A stretch of 39,935 nucleotides of DNA, from NCBI GenBank assembly GCA_050944355.1, contig JBMNQX010000016.1, positions 1 to 39,935 on the forward strand, in the 5' to 3' direction. This stretch comes from UBA4285 sp050944355 (GTDB lineage Bacteria > Bacillota > Clostridia > Lachnospirales > Lachnospiraceae). Position 1 is the stretch's first letter. Each line of letters starts with the position of its first letter. The notes under the pieces were generated by a model. That model was given only the letters and a program-made list of their open reading frames with translations. It did no database searches and was not told where the DNA came from. Shown here one piece after another: positions 9,012-17,671 of this stretch. The translations under genes and the position numbers were made by a program.

Positions 9012-11659
9012 ATCAGACGATACAGAAACTTCTCGACGGAAAGGAAGACAGTCATGTGCTCCCGTTTTTCTGGCAGCACGGGGAATCGGAGGAAGTGCTT
9101 CGGGAAATGATGGCGGCGATCGCCGGCGCGAATTGCCGCGAGGTGTGCATTGAGAGCCGCCCGCATCCGGACTTCTGCGGCCCGGGCTGGTGGCACGACA
9201 TGGATATTCTGCTGGACGAGGCGCAAAGGCGGAATATGCGGATCTGGATTCTGGACGACGCGCATTTTCCGACGGGATATGCCAACGGCGCCCTGAAAAA
9301 TGCGGATCCGTCACTCTGCAAACAGGAAATTTTTCTTTCGACAAAACAGCTTGACTCGGCGGCGGGCCTGGTCGCACTGGATCTGGCGGAATCGGGCTTA
9401 ACAGAGCCCCCGAAGCAGGAGATCGATCCGAAAATTGCCCAGTACCTCGCCGGCCTGAAACCGGCGCGCGTGTTTGACGACGACGAAATTCTCGGCGTCA
9501 GCATGCAGCTGGAAACGGGAGAGACGATCGACCTCGCGGGCTCGCTTTCCGGGACCCGGCTTTCCTTTGAAAAACCGGCCGGCGCCGCAGAGCTGCGGGT
9601 GCTCGTCAAGAGCAGAAACGCAGGTATGAGGCGGGATTACATCAGCCTGATCAGTCCGGACAGCGTCCGGGTGCTCATTGACGCCGTCTATGAGCCGCAC
9701 TGGGAGCACTACTCAAAGTATTTCGGAAACACCATCGCGGGCTTTTTCTCCGATGAGCCGGAACTCGGCAACGGATTCCTGTACGAAAAGAACGCGCGCC
9801 CGGGGCGCCAAATCGATTATCCTTGGAGCAAAGAGCTTGAAGCGGCGGTGGCCGGGGGACTCGGCAAAGACTGGAAGATGCAGCTGCCGCGGCTCTTTAT
9901 GAGCGACGCCTCGGACGAGACGTCGCGGGTTCACAGCGTGTACATGAACGCGCTGACCGGGCTGGTGAGACAGGCGTTCAGCGAACAGATTGGGGACTGG
10001 TGCCGCGCGCACGGTGTGAGCTACATCGGCCACATGATCGAGGACGACGGCGCGCACACCCGCACCGGCTGCAGTCTCGGCCACTATTTCCGCGGCCTGG
10101 CCGGTCAGGACATGGCGGGCATCGACGACATCGGCGGCCAAGTTCTGCCGCAGGGCGAGGACGAGCCGAAGATGACAAATATGAGGCAGCCCCGGGACGG
10201 GCGCTTCTTCCACTACGGCCTGGCGGCGCTGGCGGAATCGGCGGCCGCCATCGATCCCCGCAAACAGGGCCGGTCGCTCTGCGAGATATTCGGCAACTAC
10301 GGCTGGGAGGAAGGCGTCTCGCTCGAAAAATATCTGGCGGACTTCTTTCTGGTGCGGGGCATCAACCATTTCGTCCCGCACGCATTTACCGGGAAGACGT
10401 TCCCGGACCCGGACTGTCCGCCGCATTTCTACGCACACGGACACAATCCGCAGTACAGACATTTCGGATGTCTGGTCCGCTACATGAACCGGGTATCGAC
10501 GCTGACCGAGAGCGGCACGCACGAGGTTCCGGCGGCGATTCTGTATCACGCCGAATCGGAGTGGTGCGGCGAGACCGAGCCGTTCGAGGCGCCGCTGCGG
10601 GCGCTTTACGATCAGCAGATCTGCGCGCACACAATCCCGGCGGATGTCTTTGAAAATCCGGAGTACTTTCACGCGGAACTTAAGACGGAAGGCGGCAGAC
10701 CGGTTCTGCGCGTCGGCACACAGTCGTACCGCGCGTTTATTGTGCCGGCGGCTTCCCGTATCCCGAAAGCGGCGGCCGACGGAATCGTGAAGCTCATGCA
10801 CTTCGGACTTCCCGTCTTTTTCTGCGGCCGGATTCCGGACGGACTGTGCGAGGGCGGCAGACTGCCGGACGAGATCCGTGCTTTAACGCCGGTTGATATG
10901 GCGCAGCTTCCGGAAGCTGTCAGGGCAGCGGCCGGACCGCTGATTTCGATCGCGCCTGCCTCTGACCGGATTCGGGTGCTTTCCGTGTCCGGCGATACGC
11001 CGCTTTTGATGGTGACCAATGAGGGCAGGAAAGAGTACAGCGGAACTCTCATGGTCCCCGGCGCGCATCTTCCCTGTTACGCCTACGACGCCTGGGAAAA
11101 TGTCTGCCGGCCTGTGCAGGTAAAAGAGACTTCGGACGGCGTGCAGATCAGGCTGAAGAGCGAACCGGGACACAGTCTGATTTTTGTGTTCGGCGACGCG
11201 GACGCGCCACTTGTCCCGGAGGCAGTGCGCCAGGAAGAGATTGCACTCCCGACATTTGTCAGGTCGTGCTGTGAGGCGGCCGCGTACCCGGATTTTGAAG
11301 GCGCGAAGAGTGTCGCGCTCCCGGACAATGTCGCGGAAGAGATGGAAGATTTTTCCGGCTTTGTGCGCTACGAGGCGGATTTCACGCTGCCGGACGAACG
11401 GGATCTGCTCCTTGTGATCGGACAGAACTGTGAGGGGATCGAGGTCTTCTTAAATGACAAATCGGCGGGTCTGCAGATCGCAGCGCCGTACCGCTTCCGT
11501 CTGCACGGCGTGAAGGGCGTCAATCATCTCGCAATTGAAGTGGCGACGACGCTGGAGCGCGAGTGTTATCCGATGCTGACCGGCTACCGGAAACTGCTGG
11601 CGAGAAAACCGGCGGGGACGACCGGGCTCGCGTCAGAGGTACATCTGTATACGTTGTAA
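9008..11659 (+). CDS. Large jelly-roll glycosylhydrolase-like protein (unclassified)
   Basis: 883 residues. I chose TTG at 9008 because AGGAGG (8996-9001) precedes it by 6 bases. The longer ATG reading at 8828 runs as Arg/Ser-rich nonsense across the previous gene. The N-terminal part LPFFWQHGESEEVLREMM plus CIESRPHPDFCGPGWW and WILDDAHFPTGYANG resembles the TIM-barrel start of GH106/rhamnosidase-like bacterial proteins. A barrel middle contains FSDEPELGNG and SYIGHMIEDDG. The final ~130 residues form a GH2-type jelly-roll (FVRYEADFTLP, IEVFLNDKSAG). Acidic residues in FSDEPE and MIEDDG are catalytic candidates only. No signal peptide. The exact substrate is unknown. Confidence 0.8.
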   Translation: MNQTIQKLLDGKEDSHVLPFFWQHGESEEVLREMMAAIAGANCREVCIESRPHPDFCGPGWWHDMDILLDEAQRRNMRIWILDDAHFPTGYANGALKNADPSLCKQEIFLSTKQLDSAAGLVALDLAESGLTEPPKQEIDPKIAQYLAGLKPARVFDDDEILGVSMQLETGETIDLAGSLSGTRLSFEKPAGAAELRVLVKSRNAGMRRDYISLISPDSVRVLIDAVYEPHWEHYSKYFGNTIAGFFSDEPELGNGFLYEKNARPGRQIDYPWSKELEAAVAGGLGKDWKMQLPRLFMSDASDETSRVHSVYMNALTGLVRQAFSEQIGDWCRAHGVSYIGHMIEDDGAHTRTGCSLGHYFRGLAGQDMAGIDDIGGQVLPQGEDEPKMTNMRQPRDGRFFHYGLAALAESAAAIDPRKQGRSLCEIFGNYGWEEGVSLEKYLADFFLVRGINHFVPHAFTGKTFPDPDCPPHFYAHGHNPQYRHFGCLVRYMNRVSTLTESGTHEVPAAILYHAESEWCGETEPFEAPLRALYDQQICAHTIPADVFENPEYFHAELKTEGGRPVLRVGTQSYRAFIVPAASRIPKAAADGIVKLMHFGLPVFFCGRIPDGLCEGGRLPDEIRALTPVDMAQLPEAVRAAAGPLISIAPASDRIRVLSVSGDTPLLMVTNEGRKEYSGTLMVPGAHLPCYAYDAWENVCRPVQVKETSDGVQIRLKSEPGHSLIFVFGDADAPLVPEAVRQEEIALPTFVRSCCEAAAYPDFEGAKSVALPDNVAEEMEDFSGFVRYEADFTLPDERDLLLVIGQNCEGIEVFLNDKSAGLQIAAPYRFRLHGVKGVNHLAIEVATTLERECYPMLTGYRKLLARKPAGTTGLASEVHLYTL

Positions 11660-11725
11660 ACCGGATGCGATGTCATCCGGATCGGACAGATTTGCCTGCT
11701 TCAGAGGTACATCTGTATACATTGT
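11633..11725. repeat. 25-bp direct repeat flanking a short hairpin
   Basis: TCAGAGGTACATCTGTATAC followed by GTTGT at 11633-11657 (the last codons of the preceding gene) recurs as TCAGAGGTACATCTGTATAC plus ATTGT at 11701-11725 with one mismatch, 68 bp apart. Between them CCGGATG (11661-11667) and CATCCGG (11674-11680) form a 7-bp stem. The second copy lies in the leader of the GH1 gene and looks like a duplicated 3' end. Confidence 0.85.
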
Positions 11726-11760
11726 TGCCGCGTGAGGGCGGACAGAAAGAGAGGAATATA

Positions 11761-13044
11761 ATGGCAGCACCTGCATTTTTCATCGGCGCGGCGACGGCGG
11801 CGCATCAGGTAGAAGGAAACAACATTCACAGCGACTGCTGGGTTCTGGAGCAGCAGAAGCACACGAGTTACACGGAGCCGAGCGGCAGCGCCTGCGATCA
11901 CTATCACCGCTACGCCGAGGACATCGAGGCGATGGCAAATGCCGGCTACAGCGCGTACCGCTTTTCGATCGAGTGGGCCAGAATCGAGCCGGAAGAGGGA
12001 AAGTTTGACGAGAAAGAAGTCGAGCATTACCGCAGCGTCATCCGCTGCTGCCGCGAGCACGGTCTTGAGCCGGTCGTCACGCTGCACCACTTCACGAGTC
12101 CGGCGTGGACGATCGCGAAAGGCGGGTGGGAATCCGAGGAAATTGTGCCGCTTTTCGCCCGCTACGCGGATTTTATCTGCAAAGAGCTCGGAGAAGATCT
12201 CCACTGGATCTGCACGATCAATGAGGCGAACATGCGGCGGCAGCTTATGGCGATCATGGAGAGTTACCGGACGCGCATGATAGCGGCTCAGAAAAACAAT
12301 ATACAGGTCGGCATGAATTTTGCGAAAATGCAGGAGTTTCAGAAGATTGCCGCGAAAGAAAATCAGGAGGCCTTCCATCTGCCGGACGGAATGGGCGTGC
12401 ACAATTTCGTGAGTCCCTGCACGGAAGAGGGAGATCTGATTGTCATGAAGGCGCACCGCGCCGCGAAAGAAGCGATCAAGAAGCGCTTCCCGGATATGCA
12501 GGTCGGCCTGACGCTCAGTTTGCACGATGTGCAGGCGCTGCCGGGCGCGGAGAAACAAGCCGGCGCCCGCTGGCACGATGAGTTCGGGCGCTATCTTCCG
12601 TACATCGCCGACGACGATTTCCTGGGCGTTCAGAATTACACCCGCGAGGTCATGGGCGAGAACGGAGTCGTCCCTGTCGATGAGAGCCGCGGTGTGACCC
12701 AGATGGGCTATGAAATCTATCCGGAGGGCCTGGAGCACGTCATCCGCAAAGTCTGCGAATCGTTCAGGGGACAGATTCTTGTCACGGAAAACGGAATTGC
12801 GATCGACGACGACAGCGTCCGCCAGACATTCATCCGCCGCGCGCTTGCGGGCGTCAAAAACTGCGTGGACGATCATCTGCCGGTGAAGGGCTATTTTTAC
12901 TGGTCTCTTCTCGACAATTTCGAGTGGCAGAAAGGATTCGCCATGCACTTCGGGCTGATCGCGGTCGACAGAGAGCATGACATGAAGCGCACGCCCAAGC
13001 CGAGCTTCGCGATGCTCGGCGACATCGGCAGGAAACTGCGCTGA
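11761..13044 (+). CDS. Glycoside hydrolase family 1 (beta-glucosidase/6-phospho-beta-glucosidase-like)
   Basis: A 427-residue cytoplasmic TIM-barrel enzyme. The ATG at 11761 follows a purine-rich AGAAAGAGGAATATA, and the GH1 N-terminus FIGAATAAHQVEGNN starts right after it. The upstream in-frame extension overlaps the previous gene and is not coding. YRFSIEWARIEPEEGKFDE is the family's second hallmark. The acid/base Glu is in CTINEANM (about residue 155) and the nucleophile Glu in LVTENGIAIDD (about 343). FYWSLLDNFEW marks the aglycone site. The acid/base motif reads NEA where most GH1 enzymes have NEP, so this is a divergent subgroup. It is the last gene of the operon, 101 bp after its neighbour and followed by a terminator. 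Confidence 0.92.
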   Translation: MAAPAFFIGAATAAHQVEGNNIHSDCWVLEQQKHTSYTEPSGSACDHYHRYAEDIEAMANAGYSAYRFSIEWARIEPEEGKFDEKEVEHYRSVIRCCREHGLEPVVTLHHFTSPAWTIAKGGWESEEIVPLFARYADFICKELGEDLHWICTINEANMRRQLMAIMESYRTRMIAAQKNNIQVGMNFAKMQEFQKIAAKENQEAFHLPDGMGVHNFVSPCTEEGDLIVMKAHRAAKEAIKKRFPDMQVGLTLSLHDVQALPGAEKQAGARWHDEFGRYLPYIADDDFLGVQNYTREVMGENGVVPVDESRGVTQMGYEIYPEGLEHVIRKVCESFRGQILVTENGIAIDDDSVRQTFIRRALAGVKNCVDDHLPVKGYFYWSLLDNFEWQKGFAMHFGLIAVDREHDMKRTPKPSFAMLGDIGRKLR

Positions 13045-13056
13045 TCGGGAAAGTTA

Positions 13057-13097
13057 AAGCCCCGGGCATTATTTTAAGTGCCCGGGGCTTGTTTTTG
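13057..13097 (+). terminator. Intrinsic terminator of the glycan operon
   Basis: AAGCCCCGGGCA (13057-13068) pairs perfectly with TGCCCGGGGCTT (13079-13090) around a 10-base AT-rich loop and is followed by TGTTTTT. It begins 12 bases after the GH1 stop codon. Confidence 0.93.
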
Positions 13098-13099
13098 TA

Positions 13100-13600
13100 T
13101 TGCTGACGTGCCAAGTCAGGGGTCTTCGGCGGTCAGCAATATTGGACATAACTTGCTTTTTTTTGAGTTGGGGAACCCGGGGATAACTGGGCAGTCAGCA
13201 ATAATGGGCGTGACTTGCTTTTTTTGAGTTGGGGAACCCCGGGGATGTCCGGGCAGTCAGCAATAATGATCTTGACTGGCTTTATTGCTGATTTTCAAAT
13301 TTGAGATTTGGAAAAATCAGCAATAAGCTGAAAATCCTGCTGTTTTGTTGGCTGAAAAGGGCCTGAAAAGGGCTTCCTGTCAGCAAAATTCTTCATGTGA
13401 GCTGCTTTTGCTGAGCCAATCCGAAAAAAGGTTAAAAATAATCAGCTAGATTGTCCATGAGCCTGATTCTCGCTGACCGCGGCGGCAAGTCAGATACAAT
13501 TGTCAGCAATTCTGCCTGCCATGGCCGGATCCCGCTGACGGCAGCGCCAATGGCGCTTCACCCCAGGCATCAATCAAGACAAGAGCATCAGCAAATGTCC
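13100..13600. repeat. TCAGCAA-rich intergenic repeat element, copy 2, with a 62-bp tandem
   Basis: TCAGCAA or TTGCTGA occurs ten times here. Units starting GTCAGCAATA lie at 13132, 13194 and 13256, an exact 62-bp step. The first two continue through ACTTGC, a T-run and GAGTTGGGGAACCC. From 13256 the sequence switches to a block shared with copy 3 (13256-13306 matches 28205-28255). TCAGCAATA and TATTGCTGA there can form a 9-bp stem. No gene was found in 13098-13791. Confidence 0.8.
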
Positions 13601-13623
13601 CTTCAAGCTTGATTTTCGCTGAC

Positions 13624-13713
13624 GTCATCGCCAGCAGTGTCATCGCCAGCAGTGTCATCGCCAGCAGTGTCATCGCCAGCAGTGGCATTGCCAGCAGCGG
13701 CATCGACAACAGC
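13624..13713. repeat. 15-bp tandem repeat (GTCATCGCCAGCAGT), four perfect plus two decayed units
   Basis: Perfect units occupy 13624-13683, followed by GGCATTGCCAGCAGC and GGCATCGACAACAGC. Looser GCCATCAACAGC-like words continue to about 13740. The unit is a multiple of three, so open frames on both strands are artefacts of the repeat. It lies immediately beyond the 3' end of the flavodoxin gene. Confidence 0.9.
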
Positions 13714-13791
13714 CTCAACAGTGCCATCAACAGCATCACCGGCGCCAATCCCGGCATCATTTCACCGACGTCCGTTCCGCCAACATTTGTT

Positions 13792-14259
13792 TCAGAATTC
13801 TTTCGCCAGCCAGTTGTCCAGTTTCTTGATTTCTCCGTTGAACAGGCCGCGGCGGATGTCGGCGTTGTTCGCGCAGGCTTTCACGTCTTTCAGAGACGTT
13901 TCCATGTATTTTGGATCGTCGGTGTAGGAGTTGGCGAAGAGATACACGGTCTTTTTCTGCCAGTCCGGATACGCCTCGAAGAATGAAAGAATTACCTTCG
14001 GGCAGGTGTACCACCAGATCGGAAACGCGACGATGATTTTGTCATATGCGGCGATGTCCGGCAGCGGCTTCTTGATCGCCGGGTGAATGTCCTGCTCATA
14101 TTCCTGCTTTGCCTCCTTGTAGGCGCAGGTCTGATAGTCGCTGCTGTACGGCTTTACCGTCTCAATCCGAAATAATTCTCCATTCGTTTTTTCCTGAAGC
14201 TGTTCTGCGATTTTCTTTGTGTTCCCGGAGTACGAAAAGTACGCAATGAGTGTTTTCAT
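13792..14259 (-). CDS. Flavodoxin (short-chain, FMN-binding electron carrier)
   Basis: A 155-residue soluble flavodoxin. The FMN phosphate loop is YFSYSGNTKKIAE at residues 7-19. The middle IIVAFPIWWYTCPKVI and the following YLFANSY segment match the flavin-cradling loops of the flavodoxin_4/NAD(P)H-dehydrogenase-like group common in Clostridia. It would carry electrons between cytosolic reductases and may act in stress-related reductions. The start follows GGGAG with an 8-10 base spacer that contains the recurrent CATTTGCC word. Upstream on the minus strand TACAAT near 14330 may be its -10. It is divergent from azlC and stands alone. Confidence 0.93.
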   Translation of the reverse strand: MKTLIAYFSYSGNTKKIAEQLQEKTNGELFRIETVKPYSSDYQTCAYKEAKQEYEQDIHPAIKKPLPDIAAYDKIIVAFPIWWYTCPKVILSFFEAYPDWQKKTVYLFANSYTDDPKYMETSLKDVKACANNADIRRGLFNGEIKKLDNWLAKEF

Positions 14260-14416
14260 GGCAAATGTCTCCCTTTCTTCTTAATTTGGGCTGCCCGGCG
14301 TCTTTTGTCCGCGGCGGTGCTTTTGATCGTATTGTAGAGCGGGAAATTCCGGCTGAACAGAATCGATCCTGAAGAGCAGTATGCAATTCATGAAAGACGC
14401 ATGCGCGAAGGACGCC

Positions 14417-14445
14417 TTGAAAAATATAAGCACAATAATTAAAAT
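14417..14445 (+). promoter_or_regulatory. Sigma-A-type promoter of azlCD
   Basis: TTGAAA (14417-14422), a 17-bp spacer and TAAAAT (14440-14445) give a near-consensus vegetative promoter, 65 bases before the azlC start. The surrounding 30 bases are very AT-rich against the GC-rich genome. Confidence 0.7.
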
Positions 14446-14509
14446 TGTTAATAATTCAAGCACGCTGGCAGGGTGGGGACGTCAGCGGCCGGCTGGCGGA
14501 GGAAAAAAT

Positions 14510-15313
14510 ATGAAACAGGCAGAAATTTTTAAAAAAGCATTTCCCACGACGATTCCGGTGCTCGCCGGATATGGTTTTCTGGGATTTACATATGGGATTC
14601 TCATGCGGACGTCGGGATTTCCCTGGTGGCTCCCGGCGCTGACGGCGCTGATTATTTATACCGGATCCATGGAATTTCTGCTTGTTGAGATTCTGACCTC
14701 GTCATTCAATCCGCTGTCTGCCTTCGTCACGGCCCTGATGGTCGGCGCAAGGCATTTGTTCTACGGCATTTCCATGCTGACAAAATACAGAAATACGGGA
14801 ATTAAAAAATTTTATCTGATTTATGCGACGACAGATGAGACATTTGCCCTGAATTACGCCGCGGAAATTCCAGAGGGAGTCGACGCGGGATGGTATTATT
14901 TCTGGGTTTCGCTTCTGGATCATTCCTATTGGGTGATTGGCACGACCATCGGAGCGCTGAGCGCCGGGTTTATTCCTTTTAATACGGACGGACTGGAATT
15001 TTCCATGACGGCGCTGTTCACAGTCATTCTCGCGACGCAGTGGTATAAGGACACGCAGGCTTCGAAGAAAAGAAATGCCCGCGGCGGGGAAAAATCCGGA
15101 AAAACCGGGAAATCCGGAAAGACTTCTGAAAATGCGCTGCTGAGGATGATCCGCTCTCACGCGAGTGAACTGATCGGAATCGGCAGCTCGCTGGTGTGTC
15201 TGATCGTCTTCGGGCCGGACCGGTTCCTGGTTCCTGCCATGATCCTGATTCTGATCTGTCTTGCCGTTCTCAGACGTCCGATGGAAGCGTATCTTCGGGA
15301 GGAAACGATATGA
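14510..15313 (+). CDS. azlC: AzlC-type branched-chain amino acid exporter, large subunit
   Basis: A 267-residue inner-membrane protein with several hydrophobic helices. It opens with KKAFPTTIPVLAGYGFLGFT, then YTGSMEFLLVEIL and MVGARHLFYGISML, the conserved AzlC/YgaZ signatures. With AzlD it exports branched-chain amino acids and analogues. ATG at 14510 is chosen because GGAGG sits 8 bases upstream and family homology starts there, while the frame extended to 14381 overlaps the promoter. A hydrophilic loop at about residues 187-207 is rich in Lys, Gly and Ser (KSGKTGKSGKTSE), an unusual insertion. The stop overlaps azlD by 4 bases. Confidence 0.94.
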   Translation: MKQAEIFKKAFPTTIPVLAGYGFLGFTYGILMRTSGFPWWLPALTALIIYTGSMEFLLVEILTSSFNPLSAFVTALMVGARHLFYGISMLTKYRNTGIKKFYLIYATTDETFALNYAAEIPEGVDAGWYYFWVSLLDHSYWVIGTTIGALSAGFIPFNTDGLEFSMTALFTVILATQWYKDTQASKKRNARGGEKSGKTGKSGKTSENALLRMIRSHASELIGIGSSLVCLIVFGPDRFLVPAMILILICLAVLRRPMEAYLREETI

Positions 15314-15651
15314 CACCGATGACAACAAGCCAGATTGTTATTACGATTGCGGTGGTTGTGCTGGCGACGGTGCTGGACCGCTTTCTGCCCTATATTGTTT
15401 TTCCGGAAGGACGGAAGATACCGGAATTTGTCCTGTATCTCGGCAAGGTCCTGGCGCCGGCCGTATTCGGACTTCTGGTCGTCTACTGCCTGCGAAACGT
15501 TTCGCTCACGTCAGGCAGCCGCGGAATTCCGGAACTGATCGCGATCCTTGTGACTGTGCTTATATATCGCTGGCGCCGGGGATTTATTCTCCCGATGGCT
15601 GCCGGCACAATTGTGTATATGGTTCTCGTCCAGACGATTTTTGCAGGGTGA
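15310..15651 (+). CDS. azlD: AzlD-type branched-chain amino acid exporter, small subunit
   Basis: A 113-residue membrane protein with about four helices. It has the AzlD/YgaH features: an N-terminal helix ending TVLDRFLPYIVF, then VLYLGKVLAPAVFGLLVVYC and a final ILPMAAGTIVYMVLVQ. It pairs with AzlC to form the exporter. The ATG at 15310 overlaps the azlC stop (ATGA), the classic coupled arrangement. The reading frame is open further upstream but lies within azlC. No terminator was found right after it. Confidence 0.94.
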   Translation: MTPMTTSQIVITIAVVVLATVLDRFLPYIVFPEGRKIPEFVLYLGKVLAPAVFGLLVVYCLRNVSLTSGSRGIPELIAILVTVLIYRWRRGFILPMAAGTIVYMVLVQTIFAG

Positions 15652-15749
15652 GTGCCGCCTGTGAATTCAGTTCCTTGGGAAAGACAAATGTAAAAGTCCG
15701 GGAACAAGCGGGAATACGCAAATTTTAGTATTCAAATTTTGAAACCATG

Positions 15750-15794
15750 ATTGCGAATCTGATATTGTACAGTTTTCCTCTGTCCTGCTAAAGT
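15750..15794 (+). promoter_or_regulatory. ATATTGTAC-box promoter upstream of the flavodoxin lipoprotein
   Basis: ATATTGTAC (15762-15770) supplies TTGTAC as -35. After 18 bases comes TAAAGT (15789-15794) as a poor -10. The preceding ATTGCGAATCTG resembles the sequence before the same 9-mer at 18543 and 26371. Shared sequence beyond the -35 suggests a regulator site overlapping the promoter. Confidence 0.65.
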
Positions 15795-15876
15795 AAGGTT
15801 TGTAAGAGAGCTGATTTATAAAAGCAGAAAGGTCAGCTCACTTAATTAACCAAATGAAGGGAATGGAGGATTGCAT

Positions 15877-16566
15877 ATGAGAAAATCATGGAAGGCATTG
15901 GTCAGCATTATTCTTGCAGGCGGACTGCTCGCGGGCTGCGGTTCGTCGGCTGCATCCGGGACGACGGCCGGTACGTCCGGAGCTTCTTCGGCGGCAACGA
16001 CAGCAGCTTCAACATCCGGCACAACGGCCGCCTCTTCACAGACAGAGACGACGGTAGCAGGCAGCAGCAGTACTTCATCCGGAAATGTTCTTGTTGTATA
16101 TTATTCGGCCAGCGGCAATACGGAAGCCGTGGCGCAGACCATCGCAGACGCCGTCGGCGCGGATATCTTTGAGATTACGCCGGTAGAAGAATACACAAGC
16201 GAAGACCTGGACTGGACGAACGAAGACAGCCGGGTTTCCCGCGAGCACGAGGACGAATCGCTTCAGGACGAGGTGGAGCTGGTGACAACGACACCGGACA
16301 ACTGGGATTCGTATGACACCGTGTTTGTCGGCTATCCGATCTGGTGGGGCAATGCCGCGTGGCCGGTCAACCAGTTTATTCAGAACAATGACTTCACCGG
16401 CAAGACGGTGATTCCGTTCTGCACTTCCGCATCTTCGGGGATCGGATCGAGCGGGACGAATCTCGCCGAGATGGCGGGAACCGGCGACTGGCAGGAGGGC
16501 CAGAGATTTGCCGAGCATCCGGATGAGTCGGATGTGACGGACTGGGCCACGAGTGTCCTGCAGTGA
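15877..16566 (+). CDS. Lipoprotein with flavodoxin domain
   Basis: 229 residues. Positions 1-22 are a lipoprotein signal peptide with lipobox LLAGC, so the protein is anchored outside the membrane. A Ser/Thr/Ala linker (about 23-70) follows. Then comes a flavodoxin_4-type domain with VVYYSASGNTEAVAQTIADA as the FMN phosphate loop and VFVGYPIWWGNAAWPVNQF as the flavin loop. A surface flavodoxin could take electrons from the membrane to outside acceptors. The ATG at 15877 has GGAGG 6 bases upstream, while an upstream in-frame TTG lies too close to it. The ATATTGTAC promoter precedes it. It is a paralogue of the cytosolic flavodoxin at 13792. Confidence 0.92.
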   Translation: MRKSWKALVSIILAGGLLAGCGSSAASGTTAGTSGASSAATTAASTSGTTAASSQTETTVAGSSSTSSGNVLVVYYSASGNTEAVAQTIADAVGADIFEITPVEEYTSEDLDWTNEDSRVSREHEDESLQDEVELVTTTPDNWDSYDTVFVGYPIWWGNAAWPVNQFIQNNDFTGKTVIPFCTSASSGIGSSGTNLAEMAGTGDWQEGQRFAEHPDESDVTDWATSVLQ

Positions 16567-16631
16567 CAGGGTGACCGGAGAAAAGCCTTATCCCGGCAAA
16601 TTGCGCGGGCAAGCATAGAAATGTTTCAGCG

Positions 16632-16679
16632 GCCGCAGAAAGAACGGCGCTTTCCTCTAAAGCGCCGTCTGTCTGCGGC
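16632..16679 (+). other. Strong hairpin between the flavodoxin lipoprotein and the LysR gene
   Basis: GCCGCAGA and ACGGCGCTTT on the left arm pair with AAAGCGCCGT and TCTGCGGC on the right arm around CCTCT. No T-run follows, so it is not a standard intrinsic terminator. It may protect the 3' end or help termination. Confidence 0.6.
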
Positions 16680-16777
16680 GTGACGTATGTCATCGGGATT
16701 TTCCGGAGATAAATGCCCCGGGCGCCGGGCTGCGGCGGCAATTCATGAGGAGTCGGATAAAAGGGAGGCGGATACGT

Positions 16778-17662
16778 ATGCTCACCTACGAAGAATTGCA
16801 GTACTTTGCAGCATTTGCCAAATATGGTACACTGACGGAAGTGGCGGAGAAATTCATGATTTCGCAGCCGACGATCACGAGAGCGATGAAGAAAGCCGAG
16901 GAAACGTTTGGCATTCCGCTGTTCAACCGGACGAAAAACAAGATCAGTCTGAATGAAAACGGCGAGCTTGCGGCGGAGGAAGTGCGGCTGCTCCTGAAAC
17001 AGACGGACGATATGATCGCGCGGGTCCGGGCGCACGACAAGGCGAGCCGTACGATTTCACTCGGAACGGCCGCGGTGGTTGAGCTCCCGGGACTCATCGG
17101 CAAGATTTCCCGCGCGTTTCCGGATAAAGCGATTTCCACGGAGACCGGTCTCCCAAAAGATCTGGAGCAGGGGCTGATTTCGGACGCATATCAGCTTATT
17201 GTGCTTCCGTACGATCTGAACGCGGCCGGCGGACGCGCGGCGGACAGAACCGGGGCGCCGGAGTCCGGCAGTTTCTATACGAAAAAAATCGGAGAAGAGC
17301 ATCTGATGTTTTATCTGCCCGTCGGTCATCCGCTGGCGGGGAAAAAGGAACTTAGCCTGGCGGATCTTGACGGCGAGAATATCCTGCTGTTTTCCGACAT
17401 CGGTTTCTGGGCGGACATCGTAAAGAAAAAGATGCCGAAGTCCCGGTTCCTGGTGCAGAGCGAGCGGTATTCGTTCGAGGAGCTCGTCGAGAATTCGATT
17501 CTGCCGTCATTTGCCACGGATCTTTCCATGGAGACGTCTGAGAGTGTCAGACAGGACAGTCACCGCACGGCCATTCCGATCACGGATCCGGAAGTGAACG
17601 TGTCGTATTATCTGACATGTAAAAACAAGAGGAGAAGAGAACTCGAAGCAGTTTTCAAGTAA
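16778..17662 (+). CDS. LysR-family transcriptional regulator
   Basis: A 294-residue regulator. The N-terminal winged helix-turn-helix reads LTYEELQYFAAFAKYGTLTE with AEKFMISQPTITRAMKKAEE and IPLFNRTKNKISLNENG. The rest is a substrate-binding effector domain with GHPLAGKKELSLADL. The ATG at 16778 has GGGAGG 7 bases before it. Eleven upstream in-frame residues are rejected as basic leader. LysR proteins usually act on adjacent genes. This one lies between two genes that carry the ATATTGTAC box, so it is the prime local candidate for reading that box. That link is inference. Confidence 0.94.
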   Translation: MLTYEELQYFAAFAKYGTLTEVAEKFMISQPTITRAMKKAEETFGIPLFNRTKNKISLNENGELAAEEVRLLLKQTDDMIARVRAHDKASRTISLGTAAVVELPGLIGKISRAFPDKAISTETGLPKDLEQGLISDAYQLIVLPYDLNAAGGRAADRTGAPESGSFYTKKIGEEHLMFYLPVGHPLAGKKELSLADLDGENILLFSDIGFWADIVKKKMPKSRFLVQSERYSFEELVENSILPSFATDLSMETSESVRQDSHRTAIPITDPEVNVSYYLTCKNKRRRELEAVFK

Positions 17663-17671
17663 ACAGGTACC

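Noticed and set aside
9713..12978. Long minus-strand frames (362 and 425 residues) under the jelly-roll and GH1 genes
   Set aside because: Antisense shadows with Arg/His-rich composition and no ribosome binding site.
16632..16679. Intrinsic terminator after the flavodoxin lipoprotein
   Set aside because: The stem is strong but there is no T-run, so it is listed only as a hairpin.
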